A DNA stretch of 64,000 nucleotides from Porphyromonas sp. oral taxon 275 (GTDB taxonomy: Bacteria; Bacteroidota; Bacteroidia; Bacteroidales; Porphyromonadaceae), in NCBI RefSeq assembly GCF_018127745.1, contig NZ_CP072333.1, forward strand, positions 930,001-994,000, written 5' to 3'. This document shows, one piece after another, positions 18,138 through 25,351 of the stretch. How positions within the stretch are numbered: the first letter of the stretch is position 1; every line of letters starts with the position of its first letter. Position numbers and translations under genes: made by a program. Below the pieces are notes generated by a model. The model made no database searches. It was given only the letters and a program-made list of their open reading frames with translations, and was not told the origin of the DNA.

Positions 18138-18845
18138 ATGACCGTACCCTTTCTTCCTGGCGAGCTCGAGCTACTCCAGGCGATCAATGGCACGCATAGC
18201 CCCTTCTGGGACGCAGCCATGTGGCTGATCTCGAACTTCGCCGCATGGATCTACCCAGGCCTCGCCCTACTCTTCTTCCTCTTCTGGCGCAAGCCCACGA
18301 GCGAGGCCCTACTCCTCCTACTCTGCGTCGGGCTCTGCATCGCGCTAGGAGATCTGATAAGCTCGGGTATCGCGAAGCCCTTCTTTGCCCGTCTCCGCCC
18401 CACGCACAGCCCTTGGCTGCAGGAGGGACTGCACTACGTCTACGGCTACCATGGGGGAAAGTACGGCTTCTTCTCGGGACACTCGGCCAACTATACTTCG
18501 GTAGCTACGCTCCTCTGCCTCACCTTCCGCGACCGCCGCTTCTCCTTAGTGCTGGCTGTGCTCGTTGGCTGGGTCGTCTATAGTCGTATGTACCTCGGGG
18601 CACACTTTCTCTCGGATTGCCTCGTAGGCATCGCCGTAGGGCTCGTGGTAGCGCAGCTCGTCTACCGCATCTACCTCTGGCTGCGTAGGCAGCTCCTCTC
18701 CACGGGCAAGCGTCAGCCTCAGGCGATCTACCGCCCAGGGCTAGGCTACCTAAGTCTCGCGCTGGCGATGACCATCCCCCTGACGCTGACCATGGCGCTG
18801 CAGGTGAGCCGCATCGTGCGAGATGCACTGGCAGCGGCGGCCTAA
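18138..18845 (+). CDS. PAP2-family membrane phosphatase
   Basis: Integral-membrane acid phosphatase of the PAP2 superfamily. The three catalytic motifs are visible: KPFFARLRPTH, SGHSANY and SRMYLGAHFLSD. About five to six hydrophobic segments surround them, for example GLALLFFLFW and LALAMTIPLTLTMAL. Substrates in related proteins include undecaprenyl pyrophosphate, phosphatidylglycerol phosphate and lipid A phosphate. The kdsB gene in the same operon makes an envelope lipid role plausible, but no specific substrate can be assigned. Length is 235 residues. Confidence 0.88.
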   Translation: MTVPFLPGELELLQAINGTHSPFWDAAMWLISNFAAWIYPGLALLFFLFWRKPTSEALLLLLCVGLCIALGDLISSGIAKPFFARLRPTHSPWLQEGLHYVYGYHGGKYGFFSGHSANYTSVATLLCLTFRDRRFSLVLAVLVGWVVYSRMYLGAHFLSDCLVGIAVGLVVAQLVYRIYLWLRRQLLSTGKRQPQAIYRPGLGYLSLALAMTIPLTLTMALQVSRIVRDALAAAA

Positions 18846-18868
18846 GACGCACATCCTCCCAAGCAATA

Positions 18869-18904
18869 AAGCGGGGCGGCTACACTACTGTAGTCGCCCC
18901 GCTT
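18869..18904. terminator. Strong hairpin after the PAP2 gene
   Basis: Arms AAGCGGGGCGGCTAC (18869-18883) and GTAGTCGCCCCGCTT (18890-18904) pair over 15 positions with one mismatch and a 6-base loop, 24 bp after the stop. A-rich before and T-containing after, so it could act in both directions. Confidence 0.8.
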
Positions 18905-19083
18905 CGTTTAATGAGGCTCTGAGCACCCCTCGGGTGCATAGATCAGTTGGACTGCATGCTGCTGATAGAAGACTTAGCCTCGCCCAAGGAGACGGTCACG
19001 AACTAGGCTGATTCGCCTAGCTCAAGCCACCGATAGAGTGGCTTCGGTTAAGTAAAGCAAGCTGCCATCCTTCGACGAGCTTA

Positions 19084-19167
19084 CCGAGGGATATCCCTCA
19101 GCCGCCTGACAGCTGTCCCTCTCGCCCGTCATGGATGCCCCTCAGCCCCCTCACTGATATCCCTCAG
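19084..19167. repeat. 22-bp-period palindromic repeat array B (4 units)
   Basis: Units at 19084-19101 (CCGAGGGATATCCCTCAG), 19106-19123, 19128-19145 and 19150-19167 (CTCACTGATATCCCTCAG), exactly 22 bp apart, with spacers CCGC, GCCC and CCCC. The array lies between two convergent genes and between their two terminator hairpins. It is followed by GAGCCCCTCCCC, a flank shared with arrays C and D. The rest of the gap (18905-19083) holds only small inverted repeats, such as AAGCCAC/GTGGCTT at 19024-19044. Confidence 0.85.
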
Positions 19168-19189
19168 GAGCCCCTCCCCCATAAGCGAA

Positions 19190-19224
19190 GCGCCCCGCTG
19201 GAGCTATATGCTCCAGCGGGGCGC
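19190..19224 (-). terminator. Hairpin terminator after dpp7
   Basis: A perfect 15-bp stem (GCGCCCCGCTGGAGC, 19190-19204; GCTCCAGCGGGGCGC, 19210-19224) with a 5-base loop, 51 bp beyond the DPP7 stop on the minus strand. Confidence 0.82.
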
Positions 19225-19275
19225 CTAAAGGATGAGGAAGGCGGACTATCAATCCGTCAGCCCTCGGCGGATAGC

Positions 19276-21423
19276 CTAGCGCAGGCTCAGCTCCTCGATG
19301 AGGCGGGGGCACTTACCCCACTTGTCGATGGTGAAGAGGACGTAGCGGATGTCTACGACGATCGTGCGCTGCAGCTGGGGCTCGAACTCGATATCACCGC
19401 TCATCGCATCCCAGTTGCCGTCGAAGGCAAGCCCGAAGACACGCCCGTTCTTATCGAAGACAGGGCTACCCGAGTTACCACCGGTGATATCGTTGTTGGA
19501 GATAAAGTTGACATGCAGTTCGCCGCTCTTGTCCGCCCAGCGTCCCCAGTCCTTCTTCTTCAGCAGATCGAGGAAGGAGTCAGCGACCACATAGTCGGGG
19601 TTCGCGGCGTCGGCATTCTTCTCCAGGATACCACGAGGCGTGGTGAAGTAGTCGTACTCCGTAGCGTCGGCAGGCGAATAGGGCTTGATAGAGCCATAGC
19701 TGAGGCGCATGGTCGAGTTGGCATCGCTAGGCATGGGCTTCGAGGGGTTCATCTGCTGACGGCCTGCGAAGTAGAGGCGATTACCACGGCTGATGGCCTC
19801 ATCGTAGCGGTTCAGCTCCTTGCCGAGTGGGAGGATGATCTCACGCAGGCTCAGAGCGAGCTTGTAGGCAGGATCCTCCGCGAGGACGTGGGAGAAGTCC
19901 TCACGCTCGATCGCAGCCAGCACCTTATCCTTGTAGGGGACGATGCTCTTAGCGAAGAGGGCCTTAGCATAGGCCTTCGTGTCGCCCTTGTAGTCGCGGT
20001 CGATCTGGGCGAAGAGCGCCGCTACACGCTCAGAGCTGACGCGCTGGCGCAGGATGTCGAGCATCGCGGGGAGGACGCGCTCATCGAGGCTGGGGACGTA
20101 GTTCTTGTACACATCCTCGATACCGGCCTTGATCTTAGCGCCATTCTCGGCCATGTCCTTGTAGCGGATGTCCTTGAGCCCGTAGGCAAGGGCCGCAGCC
20201 TCCATACCGCTATAGGCCTCGGTGAGGTAGGTATAGTCACGCATCAGCGCCGCCTGCCCCTTATAGGCCTGCTCCATCTCGGAGAGAAGCCCCTGGTAGA
20301 CCTTGGTAGCCTTGCCACCCTGGGCGACCCACTGGTTGAAGGCCTGCTCCTCGGCGCGCTTAGCCCCGAGGACATCGAGCTTGACCAGGGCCTTGTTCAT
20401 CCCGATGGAGTTCTTCCAGTAGTTGGAGCTGCGGGCGTACTTGGAGGCGTACTTGATGCGCGTCGCCTGATCGGCCTGCATCGCGGCCCACCAGAGCTCC
20501 TGCTTGGCGCCACGCACCTCGATACGAGGGGCGTTCTGGTCCGCCATACGGTTCTGGATCGCGAAGGAAGGGATATAGCGACTCGTCGATCCGGGGAAGC
20601 CGATGGTCATCGCGTAGTCGCCCTTCTGATAGCCCTCGGTGGAGACCGTAGCGTGGTACTTAGGCTTGTAGGGGACGTTGTCCTTGCTGTAGTCAGCGGG
20701 CGCATTGTCCTTGCCAGCGTAGACGCGGAAGACGGAGAAGTCCCCCGTCTGGCGAGGCCACATCCAGTTGTCCGTATCACCGCCGAACTTACCTACCGAT
20801 CCCGGAGGAGCAAAGACAAGGCGGATGTCGGTGAAGACGTCGTAGGTCAGCAGATAGTACTTATTGTTGGCGTAGTAAGGACGCACCTCGATGCGCTTGT
20901 GGTCCGACTTGAGGCGGCGTCCCTCAGCGATCTCCAGCGCATCACAGATCTTGCGGATCTGAGCTAGGCGGTCGAGCTCATCCTTGGGCTTCTTGAGCTG
21001 AGCGAGGATCTCCTTGGTCACATCCTTGATCGAGCTCAGGTAGCTGATGGTGAGGCCCTCGATGGGGAGCTCCTCGGAGAACTGCTGCGAGACGAAGCCG
21101 TCACGCAGGTAGTCATGGTCGACGGCACTCACCGACTGGATAGCGTCGAAGCCACAGTGGTGATTGGTGAAGACCAGCCCCTTATCCGAGACGGTGACCC
21201 CCGTACAGCCGCGTCCGAAGATGACGACAGAGTTAGCGACGCTGGGCTTATCCAGCGAATAGAGGGAATCAATGGGCAGACGGAAGCCAAGCTCCTTCAT
21301 CTGCGCAATGTTCTCCTTCGTGAGCTCGTTGAGGAGCCACATCCCCTTGTCGGCACGTGCCTGTACGCCCAGCGAGAGCGCAGCGACACCGAGGACAAGA
21401 GCCTTGCGAAGTAGTTGCTTCAT
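19276..21423 (-). CDS. dpp7: S46-family dipeptidyl-peptidase, DPP7 type
   Basis: Exported or periplasmic serine exopeptidase that removes N-terminal dipeptides, supplying peptides for asaccharolytic growth. A signal peptide (MKQLLRKALVLGVAALSLGVQARA) precedes the chymotrypsin-like fold: the catalytic His is in TNHHCG (86-91), the Asp in the stretch after TDNWMWPRQTGD, and the Ser is S651 in GGNSGSP. Eighteen residues after the Ser is G669 in FDGNW. The matching Gly673 marks P. gingivalis DPP7 (hydrophobic P1), whereas DPP11 (Asp/Glu P1) has Arg there. Length (715) fits. It lies 50 bp after the M3 peptidase gene and may be co-transcribed with it. Confidence 0.93.
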   Translation of the reverse strand: MKQLLRKALVLGVAALSLGVQARADKGMWLLNELTKENIAQMKELGFRLPIDSLYSLDKPSVANSVVIFGRGCTGVTVSDKGLVFTNHHCGFDAIQSVSAVDHDYLRDGFVSQQFSEELPIEGLTISYLSSIKDVTKEILAQLKKPKDELDRLAQIRKICDALEIAEGRRLKSDHKRIEVRPYYANNKYYLLTYDVFTDIRLVFAPPGSVGKFGGDTDNWMWPRQTGDFSVFRVYAGKDNAPADYSKDNVPYKPKYHATVSTEGYQKGDYAMTIGFPGSTSRYIPSFAIQNRMADQNAPRIEVRGAKQELWWAAMQADQATRIKYASKYARSSNYWKNSIGMNKALVKLDVLGAKRAEEQAFNQWVAQGGKATKVYQGLLSEMEQAYKGQAALMRDYTYLTEAYSGMEAAALAYGLKDIRYKDMAENGAKIKAGIEDVYKNYVPSLDERVLPAMLDILRQRVSSERVAALFAQIDRDYKGDTKAYAKALFAKSIVPYKDKVLAAIEREDFSHVLAEDPAYKLALSLREIILPLGKELNRYDEAISRGNRLYFAGRQQMNPSKPMPSDANSTMRLSYGSIKPYSPADATEYDYFTTPRGILEKNADAANPDYVVADSFLDLLKKKDWGRWADKSGELHVNFISNNDITGGNSGSPVFDKNGRVFGLAFDGNWDAMSGDIEFEPQLQRTIVVDIRYVLFTIDKWGKCPRLIEELSLR

Positions 21424-21473
21424 TGGTTCATTATTATAGGGTAATCGTGAATGTACGTATCGTCCGAGAGCGG

Positions 21474-23516
21474 CTAGGCCTCTAGCCCATCTCGGCGCAG
21501 GAGCGCTGCGATGCTTGCCTCCTTGCCTCTGAAGGCCTGGTAAAGCACGGCGGCATCACGCTTGTCGCCATGAGAGAGGATCTCGCGGCGGAAGCGCTCG
21601 GCCGTCTCCTGAGAGAAGATCCCCTCCTCCTGGAAGGCGGCGAAGGCGTCGGCGTCAAGCACCTCGGCCCATTTGTAGCCGTAGTAGCCAGCGCTATATC
21701 CTCCAGAGAAGATGTGCCCGAAGGAGGTGCTCATCAGGCAGGGAGCGGGCGCTGCTGGCAGCAGGACAGCCTTAGCCCAAGCCTCTTCCTCAAAGGCCTT
21801 CGCGTCCAGATCCTCGGGCAAGGCCTCCCTAATCCCATGCCAAGCAAGGTCAAGGTAGCCGAAGCTCAGCTGGCGGCAGGCAGCATAGCCCACGAGGAAG
21901 TGGCGTGCACGATCCATACGCTCTAGGAGCGACTCGGGTAGCGCCTCGCCGCTCTGATAGTGATAGGCGACGCTCTCGAGCCAGCGACGCTCGTCGAGCC
22001 AGTTCTCCATCAGCTGGCTAGGCAGCTCGACGAAGTCACGGACGACGTTCGTCCCGCTCAGCGATCGGTAGCGACAGGCCGCGAACATCCCATGCAGGGC
22101 ATGGCCGAACTCGTGGAGGAAGGTACGTACCTCCCCTGGCGTCAGCAGCGCAGGGCGCTCAGCCGTAGAGGGCGTGAAGTTCATCACCAGGACGATATGC
22201 GGACGATGGTCCTCACCCGTAGCCTCGTGATACTGCTCCTGCAGGTTGTTCATCCAGGCCCCACTCTGCTTACCCTCCCGAGGGAAGAAGTCCGTATACA
22301 GCAGTCCGAGGTACGAGCCTTCACGGTCGTGCACCTCGTAGGTATGTACGTCGGGATGATAGACGGGGAGGTCCTTGCGCTCATGGAAGCTGATGCCATA
22401 GAGCGTCTGGGCGAGGCCGAAGACGGCCTCCGAGACGTGGGAGAGCTCGAAGTAAGGACGTAGCTCCTCCTCGTCCAGCTCATAGTAGGCTTGCTTGTAG
22501 CGCTCAGCCCAATAGGCCCAGTCCCAGGGCTGTAGCGGGAGTGTCTGTCCCTTCTTCTGGGCAAAGGCTGCGACCTCCTCCAGCTCCTGCTCGGCTACGG
22601 GCTTATAGGCCGCCAGTAGCTCGTCCAGCAGCTTGTAGACAGCTTCGGGAGAGCCTGCCATACGCTTCGAGAGGACCTTCTCAGCATAGGAGCCCGCACC
22701 TAGGAGCTGGGCGTACTCCAGGCGGAGATTAGCCAGACGGCGAACGATGGCTCGGTTGTCATACTCATCGTCCTTAGCCCCTAGGCTCATCTTCGCCACG
22801 TACATCTGCTCTCGGAGCTGGCGGTCGGGGCAGTGCGCCATGAAGGGGAAGAAACTCGGGGCCGCGAGTGTGAAGACCCAGCCCTCGAGCCCACGAGCTC
22901 GCGCAAGCTCGGCTGCAGCCTCTAGGCTTACAGCGGGTAGACCTGCCACCTGCTCGGAATCGGTGAGGTGCAGGCTGTAGCGCTGCTGATCCTTGAGATT
23001 GTTCTGCCCAAAGCGTAGGCTCAGCTCGCTCAGCTCCTGCTTGACCTGACGGAGTCGCTCCTTCTTCTCGGGCTCTAGGGCCGCCCCACTCTCACTGAAG
23101 TACTCCCAGGTACGCTGCAGCAGGCGTGCATCCTCCTCGTCTAGGGCCAGCGAGGCACGCTGCTCCCAGAGCTGGCGCACGCGAGCGAAGAGCGGCTCGG
23201 AGAGGAGTATATAGGAGGAGAGCTCGGAGAGCTCGGGCGTCAGCTCCTGGCTGATCTCCATCAGCTCGTCGCTCGCCTCGGCATGCAGGAGGTTGTAGAA
23301 GATCCCCGAGACCCACTCGAGCTCGGCGCCGCTACGCTCCAGGGCAAGGATCGTATTGGCAAAGGTCGGCTCCTCCCTCTGGGCGATCAAGGCGTCGACC
23401 TCCACACGCTTAGCTGCGATGGCTCGGCGGAAGGCCTCTCGGAAGTCCCCAGCCTGCACTTGGTCGAAGGCATAGGCTCCGTGCGGTAGGGTGCTGGACG
23501 AATAAATGCTATTCAT
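21474..23516 (-). CDS. M3-family zinc oligopeptidase (peptidyl-dipeptidase Dcp / oligopeptidase A type)
   Basis: Thimet-type metallopeptidase of 680 residues that cuts short peptides. The zinc motif HEFGHALH begins at H468 (H468, E469, H472), with the third ligand expected about 25 residues later in the region NVVRDFVELPSQ. The C-terminal signature GYYGYKWAEVLDADAF is typical. There is no signal peptide, so it is probably cytoplasmic and acts on peptides brought in after outer digestion; the DPP7 gene next to it fits such a chain. Dcp and OpdA specificity cannot be told apart here. Confidence 0.92.
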   Translation of the reverse strand: MNSIYSSSTLPHGAYAFDQVQAGDFREAFRRAIAAKRVEVDALIAQREEPTFANTILALERSGAELEWVSGIFYNLLHAEASDELMEISQELTPELSELSSYILLSEPLFARVRQLWEQRASLALDEEDARLLQRTWEYFSESGAALEPEKKERLRQVKQELSELSLRFGQNNLKDQQRYSLHLTDSEQVAGLPAVSLEAAAELARARGLEGWVFTLAAPSFFPFMAHCPDRQLREQMYVAKMSLGAKDDEYDNRAIVRRLANLRLEYAQLLGAGSYAEKVLSKRMAGSPEAVYKLLDELLAAYKPVAEQELEEVAAFAQKKGQTLPLQPWDWAYWAERYKQAYYELDEEELRPYFELSHVSEAVFGLAQTLYGISFHERKDLPVYHPDVHTYEVHDREGSYLGLLYTDFFPREGKQSGAWMNNLQEQYHEATGEDHRPHIVLVMNFTPSTAERPALLTPGEVRTFLHEFGHALHGMFAACRYRSLSGTNVVRDFVELPSQLMENWLDERRWLESVAYHYQSGEALPESLLERMDRARHFLVGYAACRQLSFGYLDLAWHGIREALPEDLDAKAFEEEAWAKAVLLPAAPAPCLMSTSFGHIFSGGYSAGYYGYKWAEVLDADAFAAFQEEGIFSQETAERFRREILSHGDKRDAAVLYQAFRGKEASIAALLRRDGLEA

Positions 23517-23535
23517 ACACTAGGATAAAAAGACA

Positions 23536-23591
23536 AGAGGCTACCTGCCCTCGCTCCTCCGTATCGGGAGGAAGAACGGCAGGTAGCCTCT
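23536..23591 (-). terminator. Rho-independent terminator after fba
   Basis: Arms AGAGGCTACCTGCC (23536-23549) and GGCAGGTAGCCTCT (23578-23591) are perfectly complementary and enclose a second small stem (TCCTCC/GGAGGA). On the minus strand a T-run follows (TCTTTTTATCC). Confidence 0.88.
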
Positions 23592-23649
23592 AGGCGCACG
23601 CAGCGAACCTTAGGCGGCAAGCCTAGAGGATCGGTCAGCGTGTGATTGA

Positions 23650-24645
23650 TTAGATACGGTCGTTCGAACCGAGGACGTTGAGCACCTTGTGCATGTACAG
23701 CTTCTTGAGCGAGTCACGAGCTGGGCCGAGGTACTTGCGGGGGTCGAACTCTGCGGGGTTCGTAGCGAAGACCTTGCGGATAGCAGCGGTCATAGCCAGA
23801 CGGCCATCGGAGTCGATGTTGATCTTGCAGACAGCGCTCTTAGCAGCCTGACGGAGCTGCTCCTCGGGGATACCGACAGCATCCTTCAGTGCACCGCCGT
23901 ACTGGTTGATCGTAGCGACCTCGTCCTGGGGCACGGAGCTGGAGCCGTGGAGCACGATGGGGAAGCCAGGGATCTGCTTCTCGATCTCAGCGAGGATGTC
24001 GAAGCGGAGGGGGGGAGGTACGAGGATGCCGTTAGCATCGCGCTTGCACTGCTCGGGCGTGAACTTGTTAGCCCCGTGCGAGGTGCCGATCGAGATAGCG
24101 AGCGAGTCTACCCCCGTCTTGCTGACGAAGTCGATCACTTCCTCGGGCTCGGTGTAGGTGTGGTGCTCAGCTACGACATCGTCTTCGATACCAGCCAGGA
24201 CACCGAGCTCACCTTCTACCGTGACATCGTACTGGTGTGCGTAGTCTACGACAGACTTGGTCAGCGCTACGTTCTCGTCGTAGGGCAGGTGCGAGCCGTC
24301 GATCATCACAGAGGAGAAGCCCATCTCGATACAGCTCTTGCAGAGCTCGAGGCTATCGCCGTGGTCGAGGTGGAGAGCGATCTGGGGGTTGGGGCAGCCG
24401 AGTTCCTTAGCGTACTCTACAGCACCCTGTGCCATGTAGCGAAGGAGAGTTTGGTTAGCGTACTTGCGTGCGCCACTGGACACCTGAAGGATGACAGGAG
24501 ACTTCGTTTCAACGACAGCGCCGATAATTGCCTGGAGCTGCTCCATGTTGTTGAAGTTGAATGCTGGGATAGCATAGCCACCCTTGATAGCCTTAGCGAA
24601 CATCTCGCGCGTGTTCACCAGGCCGAGTTCTTTGTAACTAACCAT
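23650..24645 (-). CDS. fba: Class II fructose-1,6-bisphosphate aldolase
   Basis: Zinc aldolase of glycolysis and gluconeogenesis. Motifs: IALHLDHGDS (zinc His and catalytic Asp region), EGELGVLAGIEDD (zinc and monovalent cation loop), GTSHGANKF, and VLHGSSSVP with phosphate-binding residues. Length is 331 residues. It is transcribed alone, with its own -7 element and a strong terminator. Confidence 0.97.
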   Translation of the reverse strand: MVSYKELGLVNTREMFAKAIKGGYAIPAFNFNNMEQLQAIIGAVVETKSPVILQVSSGARKYANQTLLRYMAQGAVEYAKELGCPNPQIALHLDHGDSLELCKSCIEMGFSSVMIDGSHLPYDENVALTKSVVDYAHQYDVTVEGELGVLAGIEDDVVAEHHTYTEPEEVIDFVSKTGVDSLAISIGTSHGANKFTPEQCKRDANGILVPPPLRFDILAEIEKQIPGFPIVLHGSSSVPQDEVATINQYGGALKDAVGIPEEQLRQAAKSAVCKINIDSDGRLAMTAAIRKVFATNPAEFDPRKYLGPARDSLKKLYMHKVLNVLGSNDRI

Positions 24646-24704
24646 TGTTGTTATAACTGTTAATCTAGGTTTGACTTCGTAGTTGGACTTCGTTGTCTAT
24701 ACCG

Positions 24705-24712
24705 CAAAGATA
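24705..24712 (-). promoter_or_regulatory. -7 promoter element for fba
   Basis: The minus strand reads TATCTTTG, 59 bp upstream of the ATG, leaving room for a short leader. Confidence 0.65.
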
Positions 24713-24790
24713 AGGCAAAAAAGGATACGGCCGTCGCCTTTCCTTAAATTATTCACGAATCTACCTAATCCTTGCTAGTCAGCGTAGTAA

Positions 24791-24833
24791 GACGGCTAGC
24801 TCTGCGGTCTCGAGAGACGCGGAGCTAGCCGTC
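24791..24833 (-). terminator. Hairpin terminator after the first HU gene
   Basis: Perfect arms GACGGCTAGCTC (24791-24802) and GAGCTAGCCGTC (24822-24833), with an inner GTCTC/GAGAC stem, so the structure is nearly fully paired. Confidence 0.78.
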
Positions 24834-24883
24834 GCGATATGGCTGCGAGCCTCGCTCCGTGGAGCGTCACAGCGAGAGCTGAC

Positions 24884-25153
24884 TTAAGCGTTCAGGTCGA
24901 GAGCTGCGCCAGCCTTGAACTTGACCGCCTTGCGTGCGGGGATCTTGATCTTTGCCTTGGTGGCGGGATTGATGCCTTCGCGAGCGGGCTTATCCTGAAC
25001 GGAGAAGGTACCGAAGCCTAGGAGAGAGACCTTCTCACCCTTCTGCAGCTCCTCTGCGACTACTGCTGCGAATGCATCAACAGCCTTGCGAGCCTGTTCC
25101 TTGGTCAGACCAGCCTTCTCAGCTACGCCTGCGATGAAATCAGTTTTGTTCAT
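24884..25153 (-). CDS. hup: HU-family nucleoid protein
   Basis: Dimeric histone-like protein that bends and compacts DNA. The 89 residues carry the HU pattern: the N-terminal helical part (NKTDFIAGVAEKAGLTKEQA), the GFGTF turn and the DNA-binding arm (ending RKAVKFKAG). ATG 25153 is preferred over the in-frame TTG two codons earlier. A second HU gene lies at 55587. The single-gene unit has a well-formed promoter with TTG-N19-TACATTTG. Confidence 0.95.
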   Translation of the reverse strand: MNKTDFIAGVAEKAGLTKEQARKAVDAFAAVVAEELQKGEKVSLLGFGTFSVQDKPAREGINPATKAKIKIPARKAVKFKAGAALDLNA

Positions 25154-25258
25154 AAACAACGATCTTATTATAGGTTGGACAAATTGCGTTGCGCCTTATG
25201 CTCTGGCTCGGCCCCTTCCCTACTGAGCGGAGGCCACTAGTCCAGTACTTTGTGTATC

Positions 25259-25288
25259 CAAATGTACTACAAATCTTGGACTATGCAA
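25259..25288 (-). promoter_or_regulatory. Bacteroidota promoter for hup (TTG-N19-TACATTTG)
   Basis: On the minus strand TTG (25286-25288), a 19-bp spacer and TACATTTG (25259-25266) match the two-part consensus. The leader to the HU start would be about 100 bases. Confidence 0.72.
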
Positions 25289-25351
25289 GCCCTGAGCCGC
25301 TTAGGGACTCAAACTGCTGCTCCAGAGGCTAGCTAGCGGCCTAGGCTAGCG

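Noticed and set aside
19135..20967. Long open frame (610 codons) opposite dpp7
   Set aside because: It is antisense to a gene with intact catalytic motifs. Codon bias in GC-rich genes gives long antisense frames; it has no recognisable domain.
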